Below are positions 34,861-47,635 of a DNA stretch of 64,000 nucleotides, piece after piece; within the stretch, counting starts at the first letter, position 1, and every line of letters begins with the position of its first letter. Under the pieces are notes generated by a model, which saw only the letters and a program-made list of their open reading frames with translations, ran no database searches and was not told the DNA's origin. The stretch is taken from assembly GCA_008477525.1 (NCBI GenBank), contig SPDT01000004.1:2480001-2544000 (forward strand). Direction: 5' to 3'. The DNA comes from Hypomyces perniciosus (lineage: Eukaryota > Ascomycota > Sordariomycetes > Hypocreales > Hypocreaceae). The translations under genes and the position numbers were made by a program.

Positions 34861-36650
34861 CAAGGTAGTTGTGGTGGTAGTAGTACGAGCACGAGTACTA
34901 CCTGTAGGAAGAGTGCCAAGCGGGGGACAAAAAAAAAAAGAGGGACCCTCAAAACATATGCGAAGTACTCCGTGCAGTGCTATAGATAGCTCTGATTTCC
35001 ACAGATTACTCCCATCCATCCAAGAAAACCCGACGCGGACCTAATTTCCCTGCTCCGTAACTGGTAGGCGGCAAACTTTTCGTCTTCATTGGAGGAGAGG
35101 TGTGGAGGGCGCGTTGTCACCAATGTATTCACTGACAGAAACGGATGCCAAGCGCCTCTCCAAAGTAGTTTGCCGCACAAAACCTCACAATCGTGTCCCG
35201 GGCGTTGTTTGGTCAAGGGCAGAACCCTATTAGTAGTAGAAGTAGTAGTAGGACTCGTACTACAACAACCTCGAACTATTAGAAGTACCCCTAGACTTTT
35301 GCGATGGAATTCAAGATCCATTGCTTTTTGCTCTCGGGTACGCCAGCAGGGGGTGCGAAGCTCCAGTCTCACTGGACCCCGGACTACGGTGCGATAGCAC
35401 GCCAGATGCACGTGGGAGGCCGCTAAGGAATGAAGGCACTCGCCAGCGTCTAGGATCACTGACGGGATGTGGTACCTTCTACATGCCTGTCGACTCATGC
35501 AGACTGGCGATCGCCTCAGATCGCGCAGCGTTGTTCCGTTTTCTCATAGAGCAGATAAACTGGGGAGGATACAGTCTGTTGCACACACAGTATGTCATCG
35601 CCAAGTGCCTGCGTAGGGTGCCAATCCGTGGGAGATACGGAGCGCTACTTGTCCCCTAATAATGAATGCCAGGTTATATGCACGTGGAAGCTGGTAATTT
35701 GCTTGTAAGCGAGAGGTACGTACGCGCAGCACGTTCTACTGGTAGCATGTAGTACTTATAGCGTGGCCGTCCTTTGAGGATCGCATAATACTGGCGAGGC
35801 GACAATCCGCTGAGTTTATTTCGTCTTGTGCCCTGAAGTCGAGACGCATGGTCCCCTCAACCCTTTCCTTTTCCAAAGGGTAGTATGTTGGCTACTCAGG
35901 CGCGCCGTGATGTTTGGCATGCCTGGACGTTGAATGCATAGTGCCCTGATCCCTGGACTTGGCTCGATGGCGGCGTGGGAATGTTTAGAGTTACAACGGT
36001 CAGCCAGAGGCAGCCATGCAGCGGAACGGCAGACAAGGATGACAAGACCGGCGACTCGGGCAGCGGAGAGGGGAAATCCTTGCAAGCCCCTGGCAGGGCA
36101 ACTTTGACAAGCTCACAGCCAGGGCCCTAGCTGGCGCAGTGGGTGCTCCCTTGTGTTTCTCACCTTACTCCGTACACCTTGCAACAAATTATGATGAAGG
36201 CGGCACGGTACGTACCTCGCACTTCTAGAAGCTCGTCACAAATCAGCACCAGATATTTTCTTTGTACCGCTTCGAAAGCATGGAGCCTGGAGCGCCTCGC
36301 ATTGTTGGATATACGCAACGGGGTCATCCGCCACGAGGCAATATACATACGCTGCCACTAATACTAGCCGTAAATCCCTCGTACCTCGATAACATTCGAG
36401 GCAACGAGCCAAAAGAGGGAAACACTACTTACCTATTAGGGATATCATTCGTGGTCGTAAGCGACAGCTCCTAGTGCTTCAGACTAGGCACCCGAGAGGA
36501 AATTCGGCAATCATCCGTCAATTTACATAGCACAATCACAATAGCGCCACGCGACGCCCGGAGACGCCGACGTGGGAAATTTGTTTACAATGCGGCGAAA
36601 ATCGCCGATACGGCAATATTTTTTTATTTTTTTTACTTACAGACAGGCTG

Positions 36651-36725
36651 TACGGAGTACGGGATAGGTATGCACTATACTCGGAGGTACTCCGTAATAC
36701 TACATACTACTATTTACGGAGTACT
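36651..36725. repeat. GTAC-motif cluster
   Basis: TACGGAGTAC, TACTCCGTA and TACGGAGTAC occur within 75 bases. The middle copy is inverted relative to the outer two. Confidence 0.75.
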
Positions 36726-39700
36726 GCCTCGCAAATAAGCACTCAGCTCCCGCAAGGGAACGGATAAGAGCCGAACTCAGATCCAACCAGGGAAGTTGGG
36801 ATGACAATTAAGTCACGTAGGTGGGTATGTAGGTGTTCAACGATTGAAAGCCAGCGACGATATCATTGACCTTAGCAGATAGCCATCGGCAAATTCAATC
36901 TATCCGACCCGAAAAGCTTTAAAGATCAAGATACTACCACCACTGCTCCGTACTACGGACTACTGCTAACTTCTATAAAACTAATGCCCGGATGTTCGTG
37001 TGGAGTGTCAATAGGAGTAGACATAACGACATTAGAGTTACACCCATCCTGGACCCCGTACTGACTAATCTATGCTACTTCGTACGAGTAGTAGTACGAA
37101 ATACTCAGTAAGAGTGCCGGATAATAGTACTAGCTATTGTCAATATGTGTAATATGTGTGTAAGACTATGTTTGGTCCAATACTACTACTTCGTAAAGGT
37201 GCTAGAGGCCTCCGTCCTTTGTCCCGGTGGAATAGGCATTTCTATCTGTCTTCTGGTCAAAACGACAGCACAAACCTTGTTATGCACACCCCGGCCCTAT
37301 TTTGGCGCGCTTTCCTCACTCTAGCCACCTCGGGAGGGAACGGGCCCCCACGACGCACATGTACCGTGTACTTTGTTCTGAGCCTAAGAGGTCGGGAATG
37401 GTGTCCTAGTAAGTACTCGTAGTTGGTGGTCAGCGCCACATCTGGCAAGCCATTGAGATTTGAACGCTTTGACTCTCTTCTTCCATGGCCATTACGTACA
37501 TATGAAGTAGGTACAGAACAAGACTACCGCATGAGTAGTACTACTAGTACTACTATTTGCCATGGTATCTACAAGCATGTCCTCCTATATCTCTTACTCA
37601 TGACATTACTAGTAGGGAGATCCGGGGTTGGAAGCGCAAGCGTTGTCGATAGCGATATCACAGCGCTAATCAAAATGATGGCGCAAGTGATTGGAATGTC
37701 TGATCGAGAGTCCTTACCGTTCACCTTGCCGCTTACCCTTCCCGTTCAGCCTGCCTCCACGAGACCAGCATGATCCTGGCACGGCAGATGCTGCTCATGG
37801 GTGGTGTGCATCCACGCCAGATACTACTCGTACATGCCAGGAGAGGCCCAGCCGTCCAGCATCGTGAAGCCTTTACGAGTTGTGCTTCGTACAGAGCATG
37901 TACTACTTGTCGTACAGCAACGGCTCCCTGCTTGCTTGGGTTCGGGTCCAGGAAAAAAGGTTTCCACCCAGCCCTATCGCACACGTCCGAGGCCTGGGTG
38001 ACGTTTCCAGCCTATCGATCTCTATAACGGAACGTTCGATGGGCTGCATAGCTCCTCTCAGTCAGCTGGTAGAAAGCATGGTGCTGTCCTTCACGTTTTC
38101 GCCCCCAAAGGTCTCCAGAGTAAGGGCTTGCTCATGGTGCCAATCCGCGTGAACCTGCTTGCTGACAGCAAGAAGAGTCTGAAAGAAAGCAATTGAGAGG
38201 AGACTACTGTACCCGCTCCTTGAACTCATCCAATGGATTGAGTGTTGCGCCTTCTTCCAGCTAGTCACTCAGAAGAGGTCTAGTTGTTGGAAGATGAAGA
38301 GGCAATACTATGTATGTATTATACTCTGTACCCTAGACTAACTGGTCACGCCCAATAACCAATAACAGTCGAATACGCATACACTCGGACATAACTGGCA
38401 TATGGTAGAATCTTCGCCAAGTCCCAATCAACCTGCCTGACAAGCTGTCGGTCAGTGCGTACTAGCACCCAGTACTACTCGAATATAAGTTTCCGCCACC
38501 CCCTCCATGACATATTACTACGTATGGAGTACTAGTACTACTACTACTGCATTCATACTACATGCATACTACATGCATCCCCTAGAACTCTTCCTCCTCC
38601 CCGCCTCGGCTGCACCATCGGTCAGTCCCAGGGGTTGTTGAATGGGCTCCGCAGGGATTCTCGGGTTTTGTGGGGATATGGGAGGTCAGCCATTCAGTTC
38701 GTGTCGATGTCAATGTCGTTGACATGGTTTACCGGCAAGGGCTTTCCGCTTCCACGGAGAGCTAGAGATGTGGAGGGCCTACGCAGCTTCTGCTACTCCA
38801 TTCCCCAAAGGTGTCTTCTAATGCTGCTTGATGACAAGATTGCCCGAAGGACCTCAGTTTGACTGCCGACACGAGCAACATGTTGGTATAGGAGGCCCCA
38901 TTGTGACTAGTCCTATGCCTTCCAAAGGACGGAGTACTAGTACCGAACTGCCACCAGGAAGTCCGGCAACTCCGTGCGAGTAGTAGTACTACTTCAAGTT
39001 CAAAGTACACCGATCTATTGTCCGTTTGATTGACCACTCATAGGATATGTGTATGCGTTGCAGCAACACTAACCGTGTTGAACTTGTTACGTACAGAAGC
39101 AATTCACCATATTGGGCAACATTCGCCGGCGCTGTCCTCTCATACCTTTGCCCTGTTTATCAGCGTTCTTCCCTTTCTTTTTCGCACGATGCAGATCAAG
39201 ATCAATGACAAAGCGTTTTCCTGCACAACTTCTAGGGTAATGAGACGAGTATTTGCCAGAGTATTTTTGGGCACTATCAGGTCTGATATAATAGCACGAG
39301 TACACGGATACCATCCAATAGGAGTGAGATGAACAATCCGATTCTACGAAGAATGCGGCCAATATGGTTTTCATTAACGTAGCTGGACCCAATGGACATT
39401 CAAATCCCTTTCCCTTATCAATGCCCCTAGTCTTTGCGTTTTCACGCAACTAGTGCTAGTACTGATGCTTCTCGATGAAGAATACTACTGCTACTACCTG
39501 GACGCGTACAAAGCAGTACAAGTATGTACGAGTAGGTAGTAGTATGTACGACGCGTAAAAATCTAATTTTAGGGGATAGGCACGCAAGACCACACACACA
39601 ATTCACTGTGTGACTCAGCATTGGTCAAATCTTAAACACGAGCCAACTTCTCTCGCAGCTCTCATCTTCTCTGATCAACTCCACCAAGCGATGCCCAAAC

Positions 39701-40154
39701 CCAATAAGCCCCGGGAACGCTTTTCATTAGCAGTAGTACTAGTAGCAGTACTCGTAGTAATAATACCAGTACTACTAGTACTCGTACTACGGAGTACCGA
39801 ATCCCCTGACACTGAGTAAAGACCCTGTGGATCCATCGAGCGCCGCCGTGCATCCGGGGCATTTCCGTCTGCAGATGGAGCAGAAACCCTGTTGCATTTC
39901 ATTCTAATAGTATGTGATCTCTGTTCGGGGCGTCAGTTGAATGCTATCACTCGGGATTTGAGACCGAGTACGGAATACTATGTGGAGGGAAAACTACATC
40001 ACATCATAGGCAGTGAGTCTGGACAGTAGAGGCAAGTTCTCCGTATTCATATCACAAGACCGATTCCCTGGTTATCTCGGCATTTCTATGCCCAACAATT
40101 CAATATAAACACAAGACCTTGAGTACTGCTACCCTCAAGTTTCACGTCCCCTGC

Positions 40155-40183
40155 CTACTACGGAGTACGAAGTAGTACTCGTA
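40155..40183. repeat. Chained TACGGAGTAC / TACGAAGTA motifs
   Basis: TACGGAGTACGAAGTAGTAC chains a GGA unit to a GAA unit through a shared GTAC joint, followed by TCGTAAC. Confidence 0.8.
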
Positions 40184-40568
40184 ACAATTTGGACCGAGAT
40201 GCATGTAAGCAAGCGTGTTTGTAGATAATAGTTTGGGGGCAAAAAGTATGTCATCGCTCCTAGTGCTTCGTACTTCGTACTACTCGTAGTATCACATTGG
40301 CAGACTCCACATTTCAAAGTAGGACAGACATTCTCGGAGATAGGTACTAAGAGAAAGCTTCGTTCGCAAGGAGTGCGATGATTTACGTATTACTACGAGT
40401 ACTAGTACGAAGTACGACTTCATAGAATACGAATATACGCGGCTCTGGCCGATCCGTCTTAGACGCATCTGCGAGGTCGGTCAAGGCCATTAAGATTATC
40501 AAGGAGTTGCGCCACACGACGAAGGATGAGACAACCGTCGGACCGCCTCGGCGAGCAAGTGCAGTATT

Positions 40569-40600
40569 AGTACTACTCCGTAGTACTCGTACTTCGTAGT
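40569..40600. repeat. GTAC-motif cluster
   Basis: TAGTACTACTCCGTAGTACT runs on into CGTACTTCGTAG, mixing 2-base and 3-base spacers between GTAC/GTAG joints. Confidence 0.75.
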
Positions 40601-40982
40601 CGCAGTAATAAAATTAATACCACCGGTGCTTTGTTGTTTCCTTTGTAAAACCCAACAGCCGCGAGAAGCAACAGTTTACGAGTGCAGTACCTAATCCTCT
40701 GGACTTTACTCCGAAGTGGTAGCGTGATCCTTGTACTACTAGTAGTAGTAGTAGGATGTACTCGTAGTAGTATGTACGGCCTAGTAGTACTACTACTCTG
40801 TACCACTAAGAGAATGACTTCATCCTATGGAACAAGTCTGTTCAGGCAATGCCTCATCTTCCTTTCAGCTTTCATCATCGCCTCGCCTCTTGCAGGCAGC
40901 ATTCCGTCCGTATATCCGTCATCTGCAGCATGTCACCCGCATCTGCCTGCATCTTGCAGATGGCGGTCTGACTCCAATCGAC

Positions 40983-41007
40983 TTTTTTTTTTTTTTTTTT
41001 TTTTTTT
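40983..41007. repeat. T25 homopolymer
   Basis: A run of 25 T residues. It is an isolated homopolymer with no adjacent coding sequence or target-site duplication that I can see. A retroposed poly(A) tail on the other strand is possible but unsupported. Confidence 0.85.
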
Positions 41008-41352
41008 GAGAATTTGCTTTCCTTTTTTAGTAGCTCTGCTCTCCTCGTTCCATCATGGTCTTTTAATATCGACGAGCGCTGCGATTGGTCCAGCATGCAC
41101 TGTCATGCACTCAAGTCAGGTCGAGTTATGGATACGGACGCCCACATACGATGTGTAATACTCTATGGTTCGGCTGATACTCCTACTACGGACATACCTA
41201 CAAGATGAAATGGTGTACGAATTACTATATGTTGGAGTAATTATGTGTAGTATTATGGGGTGCCGGTGAAGACTATCAGGCGCCCGTCAGCGCGCTTGTC
41301 AGCTCCTCACATAGACTCGGGCGATGGCCAACTGCCGCCGAGGAGATGCTAT

Positions 41353-41432
41353 GGTACTACTAGTATTAGTAGTACTACGAGTACGAGTACGGACTACGAA
41401 GTACGGAGTAGTAGTAGTACTAGTAGTAGTAC
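41353..41432. repeat. Long GTAC/TAG triplet-rich cluster
   Basis: An 80-base tract almost wholly built from GTAC, TAG, GGA, GAA and CGA words. It includes TACGAAGTACGGAGTAGTAG and several self-complementary TACTAGTA cores. Confidence 0.75.
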
Positions 41433-43055
41433 TGCAAAGTACCATGGGACGATCAAGCTCATGCTACTAGTGGGCCATGCTAAAGGAATGATTAGCATTG
41501 AGAGTGGCGTGGAAACATGACCCAAGTCGTGTCTTGCTGCGGAGACTGAGTGCACAGAGCTGCTCATGCGCACATTCCAAAAGCACTCGACAGTCCGACA
41601 GCCACCTCTTCAGCCGTTGGCCACGATTATGCCTCAAGTCTCAGGTGCTAGCGAGGCATGGGCACTTCTCATCCAGCCGCTGAGGAGTGTTTCATTTGTT
41701 GTGCCGTCTGTACGGAGTACAACAACCACTAACTACTATGAAGGTCGGAGTATGAGTAGTACTATAGACGACAGTGTGAGTACAGGTTGTATGGGTATAC
41801 TTTGGCTGCTACTAATGTACATCATACGAAGCACAGGTACTCCTTTGAAACGCAGATTCTGTGTGTGGCACATGGCTGGGCAGCTCCATACGAGACAGCA
41901 CTTTGCCTTGCCGCCACGTCGGGTTTGTCCTCACTGAACTGAATGAAGCCTTGGGTAGCCGGGAAGTCGGTGAGCTTCCATTGCAAAGCATCGACAACAC
42001 ACACACTACACTGCAGCCTCTCCAAACCGTTGCATCCAACCTTGTGTTGGCAGCTACATACATAAAAAACAAGGTCCTTCCTTGGTGGTGCTTCTGGTAG
42101 ATGATGATCTGGCTCTCCACGTGGGGCAGTTCTGCGGGACGATGCCAAAAAGCCTCAGGAACAGGCAGCCATGATCAGCCGCCTACGAAGAGCTCCAACG
42201 GTTCGCCAGACCGTGGCCGGAGGCTGGGGAGGGGAGCAGGTAGTGAGTACGGAGTACCCACGGTCTCCCACGGCGCTGGGAACACACAAGCCGTTCAGTC
42301 AATCTGGTATGAACTTGTGCTACGTAATGCTGCAGTAAGCTGACGGGATGGTGGTGTGCTTGGAAAAAGAAGGGGCCCTTCCTTGGATGAGAGTCAAGGG
42401 GCTTCCCTGTTCAACGTGGTGGTCCTGGCGCGCCGGATGGGGAACTCTCCAGCTCGGTCTTTTTTTTTGTTTTTGCGCGATGATTATTCGTAGACTTTTA
42501 CGATTTGACGAGCCTGCCAATCCCCGTCCCCGGTCAGCAACAGAGATGAACGCGGGCCGAACGCAATAGGATGTTCCCCCTTGCACCCGAGACACCCATC
42601 CTAGCAACCCTGGCTGGCAACCTTTTTTTGGTTGTGAGATATGAGAGGCAAGACGACCAACACGGCTGCAGCCGCGCGTATGTCATATCGACAAGGGCAT
42701 GATTCGTAGAGTCTCTCAACATCTATAAGCTGCTGGGATTGGCGGAGCTTTTCGTCTCTGACCTCTTTGTCTTTTCCTTTGTCTCCGTCTCCGTCTCGTC
42801 TCTGTTTCTCGTCTTATTTCCCACGCCGGCCTCGAGGTCCGCCACGCCTTGTGTCCTGTTGCACACGATTGTGGCTGAGAATGCAAAGGTTTCATGGAAG
42901 TTGCTGGGAGGACGGGGGTGTGTCCCCTCTAATCTCATCAAAGTTCGGTGAATAACTAGGTAGTATGCCGATGCTAAGATGCTTATTGTTTCGATTCTCG
43001 GTGCCCATCTATCGAGTAGTACGGTGGTACATACCACTTTTAGTAAGGATACTAC

Positions 43056-43119
43056 TAGGTACGAAGTACGACGTAGTAGTGGTAGTAGTAGTACTTCGTA
43101 CTAGTACCTACTTCGTAGT
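43056..43119. repeat. GTAC-motif cluster with inverted halves
   Basis: The left side reads GGTACGAAGTACGACGTAG and the right side reads GTACTTCGTACTAGTACC, then TACTTCGTAG. GAA-type motifs on the left face TTC-type motifs on the right around a GTAGTA core, so the tract is an imperfect palindrome. Confidence 0.7.
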
Positions 43120-43848
43120 TAGGCCCATTATTATTTCCACACGCACTAACCTAACCTGCTCTGTTGCCCTTCGCTGGTGTGCTTCCGCGCAGCGAGGAAA
43201 CGCAAGAGACTCTTCGGGCCGTCGAGCGCGAGCCTCAGGCGCGACTGATTGGGTCGTTTCCCCTCAGTGAAAGGTAGCGCATGCATGTGTGGGGGCCGTT
43301 ATAATGATGAGAATAGACACTACTCCGTTCTGGGAATGGGAGATTGGGAAGACCGCAACTCCTCGAAGAAGAAGAAAAGAGGCGTCGAGCATGTCTTTTG
43401 GTTGGTTGGTGGCTTTTGCGAAATGAGAGAGGGGCGTGTGCATCTGCAAGATTGCCCATATGACGATGATGCACGAAGTACTGCTTGTATGTATATACTA
43501 CTTCTTTTTTCGGATACTGTGTCATTTCAGAAGGAGTAGTCGTACGAGTAGTCGTACGTAGGAGTTGCCCGGGAAAATTGCGTCGGTTCTTTTTGCGTTG
43601 ATGCTACGGAGTAGTAGTAGAAGCAGCGAGATAGTAGTAGGTACTGGTAATGAAATATTACTAACCTCCACTACTAAGATGCTACGACTGACCGAGGAGT
43701 GCTGCTGCTGCTGCTCTTACCATGGTATCAGAGGTCAAGTGTGCGGAACACGCGCAAGTCTGATTACTATTCCATTATTGTCTACTCCCCGTGTTGCAGG
43801 CGGTTGGGTGTGTAATTCGGAGTGGTCAAATTATTAGAAGCACTGCAT

Positions 43849-43872
43849 GCCGCCGCCGCCGCCGACGACGAC
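43849..43872. repeat. GCC/GAC triplet repeat
   Basis: About five GCC-type units run into GAC units. The tract lies in the desert and is in no supported reading frame. Confidence 0.7.
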
Positions 43873-45163
43873 GCAGCAGACGAGAGAGAAAAAAACAGTC
43901 AGCCTAGTCAGCCTCCTCCGAAAAAGGGTGGGATTCGATTTACAATCATGAATGAAGGGGGGGGGGCGTCGGATGGAAGGTGGAGGACAGAGGGCGTGGG
44001 GGTTGGAGAATGAAAATTTTACTCTCTGTTTTCTCTTTGGAATCTCGATGAGTCGTTTGTTGGTGAGGAGGAGTTGGGGGCGGGAAAACTAGATGATATC
44101 ATATGCTGTTTCTGGTCCAGCGGTTTGTTTTGCTGTGTGTTTTTTGGTGGTGTGTTAATATTTAGCAGTGCACGCTTAAAATAATTGGCAGATTAAAGTT
44201 GGCTTAAGGTTGGTTATCACCAACGTCATGGCCCATGAACCAATGTTGCACAACCAACAACCACCTTGGCCAACACGCCCTAATAGTATGGATCACACAG
44301 ACTATAGGACCCGACTCTCTCAGCGTCGTTGCACTACATGTCCCGCCCGCGGCGTGAGCGCGTCGGATAAGACCTCCTGTTCGCCTACCCGGTAGGACAC
44401 TTGCAGGTACGTGGCTGAAAATATTGGATTGTTTTTGCTGGCGCCTTGGGATAGTGATGGCGATGATGGCGATGACGAAGTTGGAAGCTGATCCAGAGGG
44501 GTTCGCCACCCGTGAGTGGTGTGAAGGACGACACGATGAGACTTGAGCTATGTTGTGTGTATAAGCAGGAAGTGTGCGATATCACCGCATTTGATACGTA
44601 CATCAGACCAAAGAAAAAAGAGAGTCGGGGAACGAGGCCCGACATCTAGCCAACAGCCAGTGTCAACCTGTTGCTAATGAGGCTATCACGGCGATTTCCC
44701 AGTTTAGACTTGACAGCTGTTTAAACCCCCACACTGCTTCATAACCTCCACATCCAATACAGCGAATCTACTCACATAAACAATTAGTGCCATCCCCCCT
44801 ATGTGATCCCGAACCGCAAATCTATTCATAATGAATCAAGCATCCAGGTAGCTCCGTTGCTCTGTACAAGTACACCAAAATGACCAGGAAACCATCGCTA
44901 TTTTGCATTGTCAACGCATACCCGTCTCGCATGGTGTAACCGCCTTTGGGTCACAGTTCATCAGCCCATATATGTCGTCAATATAAACACATGTGGAAGC
45001 CGTCGTTGCATCCAAAACCCATAAAACTCCAAACCAGTCTCCCAAGTGTTGGCTATCCACAACAGAACGCCATGATATATGCCAAAGAAACAACATGTTT
45101 TGAAACACCAGGTCAATAATCATTGTCTTTTATTCCCCCATCATACCCGTGCCAGTCATCCCA

Positions 45164-47635
45164 TCACACTTCTCGATGAGATCGGTGATGATGATGATCC
45201 AAGTCCCTTGACCGGGACTCGTATTCATCTTCATCATCCCTCTTGTGTCGCCTTCGTCTTTCGCGGTCACGATCACGATCACGGTCTTGGTCTCGATCCT
45301 CTGCTTGGACGTCTGCGTCATCTCGATGGCGACGGTGGCGATGAGGCTGCCGTCGTCCCTTCTCATCCTCACAATCTCGGTCGTAATCGCGATCTCCGTT
45401 CTCTTTGTTCCTTCGTCGCTCTGGTTCCCGTTAGTAAGATCAAACAGACATGTGCCAAGGATGTGACGTATTACCTCTTAAAACCTGGGTAGCCGCGGCA
45501 TATGCCTGGATTTCCTCCTTGCTCAAGACCCGAAGGACAATAACAAAGTCGTCGCGAACTTCGAATCGCTCCTTTCCAACCTCTAGGGCCTCTGGATTGA
45601 CAATTTTGCGATTGATTTTGGTCCATCGAGCACCGGACGGAACCTCCTTCAACTTCTTGTCCTCCTTGTGAGGCGCCACACCTTCGCGGACAGGGTTAAG
45701 ATCCTCAGGGAAAGCTGCACTGGGCTGCTTCAAGATACCCTTGAGGGGTTTCTCTTCCTTCTTTTCGCGTGGCGGGGATACAACGCGGACTTGCTTCTCC
45801 TCCGCGCCCCGAACAACAAGCTCACGACTGCGCTCTTCTCCAGGTGGTGACTCGGGCTGCTTGGCTTCCTTTGTGGGAGAGGATGTACGGGCTTTCTCAG
45901 ACGGTTCACTGTTGTTCACGCCACTGAGTTGCTCCCTGAGCTGTTTCAAATCCATGGTATCATTCGGATCAAAAGCACCACTGGATGGCCGATGTTTTCG
46001 AGAAGTCCTTCTGCCGTCATCTGAATCTGATGCGGACATAGCTGCCTCGCCATTGAGCCTCGCTTCAGCATCCCGCCTGCTACGCTCCTTGATCTCTGCG
46101 TCTGATTTCGTATCATGACGGTCCCGATCTGCATCACGGCCGTCATCCCTCTTGCCAGTTGATGAAAGACCTGCTGCAGCTGCAGCTGCAGCAGAAATAC
46201 CGAGACCATCGGCAACTTGGTCGCGAGCATGGGAGCGATCTTGACCTTCCTCGTCATCACCCCTTCTGCCTTCTCGCCTCTCGCGACGGTCGTCCTTGTA
46301 ACCACGGTACCACTCCTCTCGCTCGAGGTCCGATTCTCGGGCAACTTCTTCATCTTTTTGTCCGTCCTTCCTCATCTTGTCTCGCCGAAGCTCGTCCCTA
46401 TTTGGGTCGTCCCGTCTTGACTCCCAATAGTGACCGTGGCGATCCTCGGGTTCGTCCGCTGGGTTGACTCGGATACCAAAACCGCGAGCAGTAACACTAT
46501 CATCGTGGAAACGTGCAGGGTCATATGCACCATCAGCATCGTAGCCGCGATAATAGTCTTCAGGCTGGGTGATCCGAGTGCCTGGTTCATGGGTAAGAGA
46601 AGCTGGTCGGCTGCGTCTGCCTTCGCGCCGATCTGGTGCCCCTTCACCAGGATTCAATTGACCAGCTGGGGTGGGCACCGGGGGAACCGGAGCAGCTGGG
46701 GGGATTTCACGAGAGCCCTCATATGCTCGGTTGATCTTGTCAAAGCCGCGAGTTGAGACCGGTGGACCACTTCCCCTATCATATGGACGGCCGACTCGGC
46801 CCAGGTCATGGGTGGTGCTGAAGTTGAAGCTTCGCTGATCAGCATTGTAGTTGATATTGGGCCGAGTGTAGGCCCTGTCGAAGCTCTCATGCCTGCGCGA
46901 GCGGGATGGTGCACTGCCATGATCCAGATCGTACCGAACCAGCTCGCCAGCGTTGGTGTACTCGTAGCCATCATCACCATAGTCAATGGCAGCGTTACTG
47001 TGCCGCGGGTCGCTCGGGTAAACAACGTGTGGGCGAGCGCTGCGATAGGAATCGGCATCGCGACTGGCCAAAACGACTTCTCCACGGTCTCGCTGACGAG
47101 TGATGTCCTCACTGGCTGAGGTGACATGATATGGGCGAGCAGTGCTGCGGGATCGTATGGATGAAGCGGGCTGGGAATAGAGCTTCCCATCGCTGGAGCG
47201 GTATGCATCTCGGATAGGACTTCCGCCGTGGGTGTGAGCGTGGGTGTGGGAGTCGACAGGAGTGTGTGAGGAAGAGGAGGTATGGGGGCGATGGTCTTGC
47301 ATGGTGGTAATAATGATGGGTGGCCTGGCCGTTGCGTCGACAGTCGAGCGCCGGTTGCGACTGGGCTCACGGGTGCTTGGCCTTGATGAGCGGGGTTCTT
47401 GGCTCACAGTGGTGGTATAGGTTCTCGGAGCTGCGGAAGCACCCGCAGCAGTCGTGGTTGTTGTGTAGCCCCTCGGGGTCGTCGCGGGGGCATATCTGGT
47501 GGGTGAGGACACAAACTCAGTGTCGCCGCTGTACATGGCGCCATAGCCGGTTAAGCCAGCGGGCAAAGAAGCTCGAGCTGGGTTGAACGTGGCCGACCGG
47601 CCTGTCGCCGGATAGCCGCGATACCGCTCAGTCAT
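45164..47635 (-). CDS. Charged disordered protein with DUF8035-like domain
   Basis: Predicted 805-residue protein from exons 47635-45475 and 45420-45164, joined as TQVLR-ERRRNKEN. Most of the chain is disordered, rich in Arg, Asp, Ser and Tyr, with an SHTHAHTHGG repeat and an eight-alanine run at ISAAAAAAAG. The one conserved block is near residues 660-725: GARWTKINRKIVNPEALEVG, then KERFEVRDDFVIVLRVLSKE and EIQAYAAATQVLR. I believe this is the fungal DUF8035 domain, function unknown. A KPLKGILKQP motif about 50 residues earlier is also characteristic-looking. The last exon is an RD/RE-type tail (DRDRDRDRERRRRHKR) ending in HHHH, similar to low-complexity tails of RNA-processing factors. An RNA- or chromatin-related role is only a compositional guess. 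Confidence 0.85.

Larger units (their letters stand above)
31301..45163. other. Gene desert with dense GTAC-type short repeats
   Basis: Nearly 14 kb with no open frame above about 175 codons, no recognisable domain, and no splice chain I could assemble on either strand. Base composition looks balanced, not the strongly AT-rich state left by heavy repeat-induced point mutation. No long terminal repeats, transposase or reverse-transcriptase fragments were seen. From about 34.4 kb onward it is rich in the GTAC-nnn motif family and TAG/GTA triplet runs; the first 3 kb has few. It also has a T25 run. Possible contents are noncoding RNA, distal regulatory DNA, or a decayed gene cluster. None can be shown from sequence alone. 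Confidence 0.55.

Noticed and set aside
34980..35498. 172-codon minus-strand open frame, the longest in the desert
   Set aside because: No motif, biased toward repeat-encoded Ser/Thr/Arg runs, no plausible start context or exon partners.
40983..41007. T25 run as a poly(A) tail of a retroposed element on the minus strand
   Set aside because: No reverse-transcriptase remnant, gene copy or flanking target-site duplication could be seen next to it.
31301..45163. RIP-degraded transposon as explanation for the desert
   Set aside because: Composition is not clearly AT-rich and no terminal repeats or transposon protein fragments are recognisable, though a dinucleotide-index calculation would be needed to exclude it.
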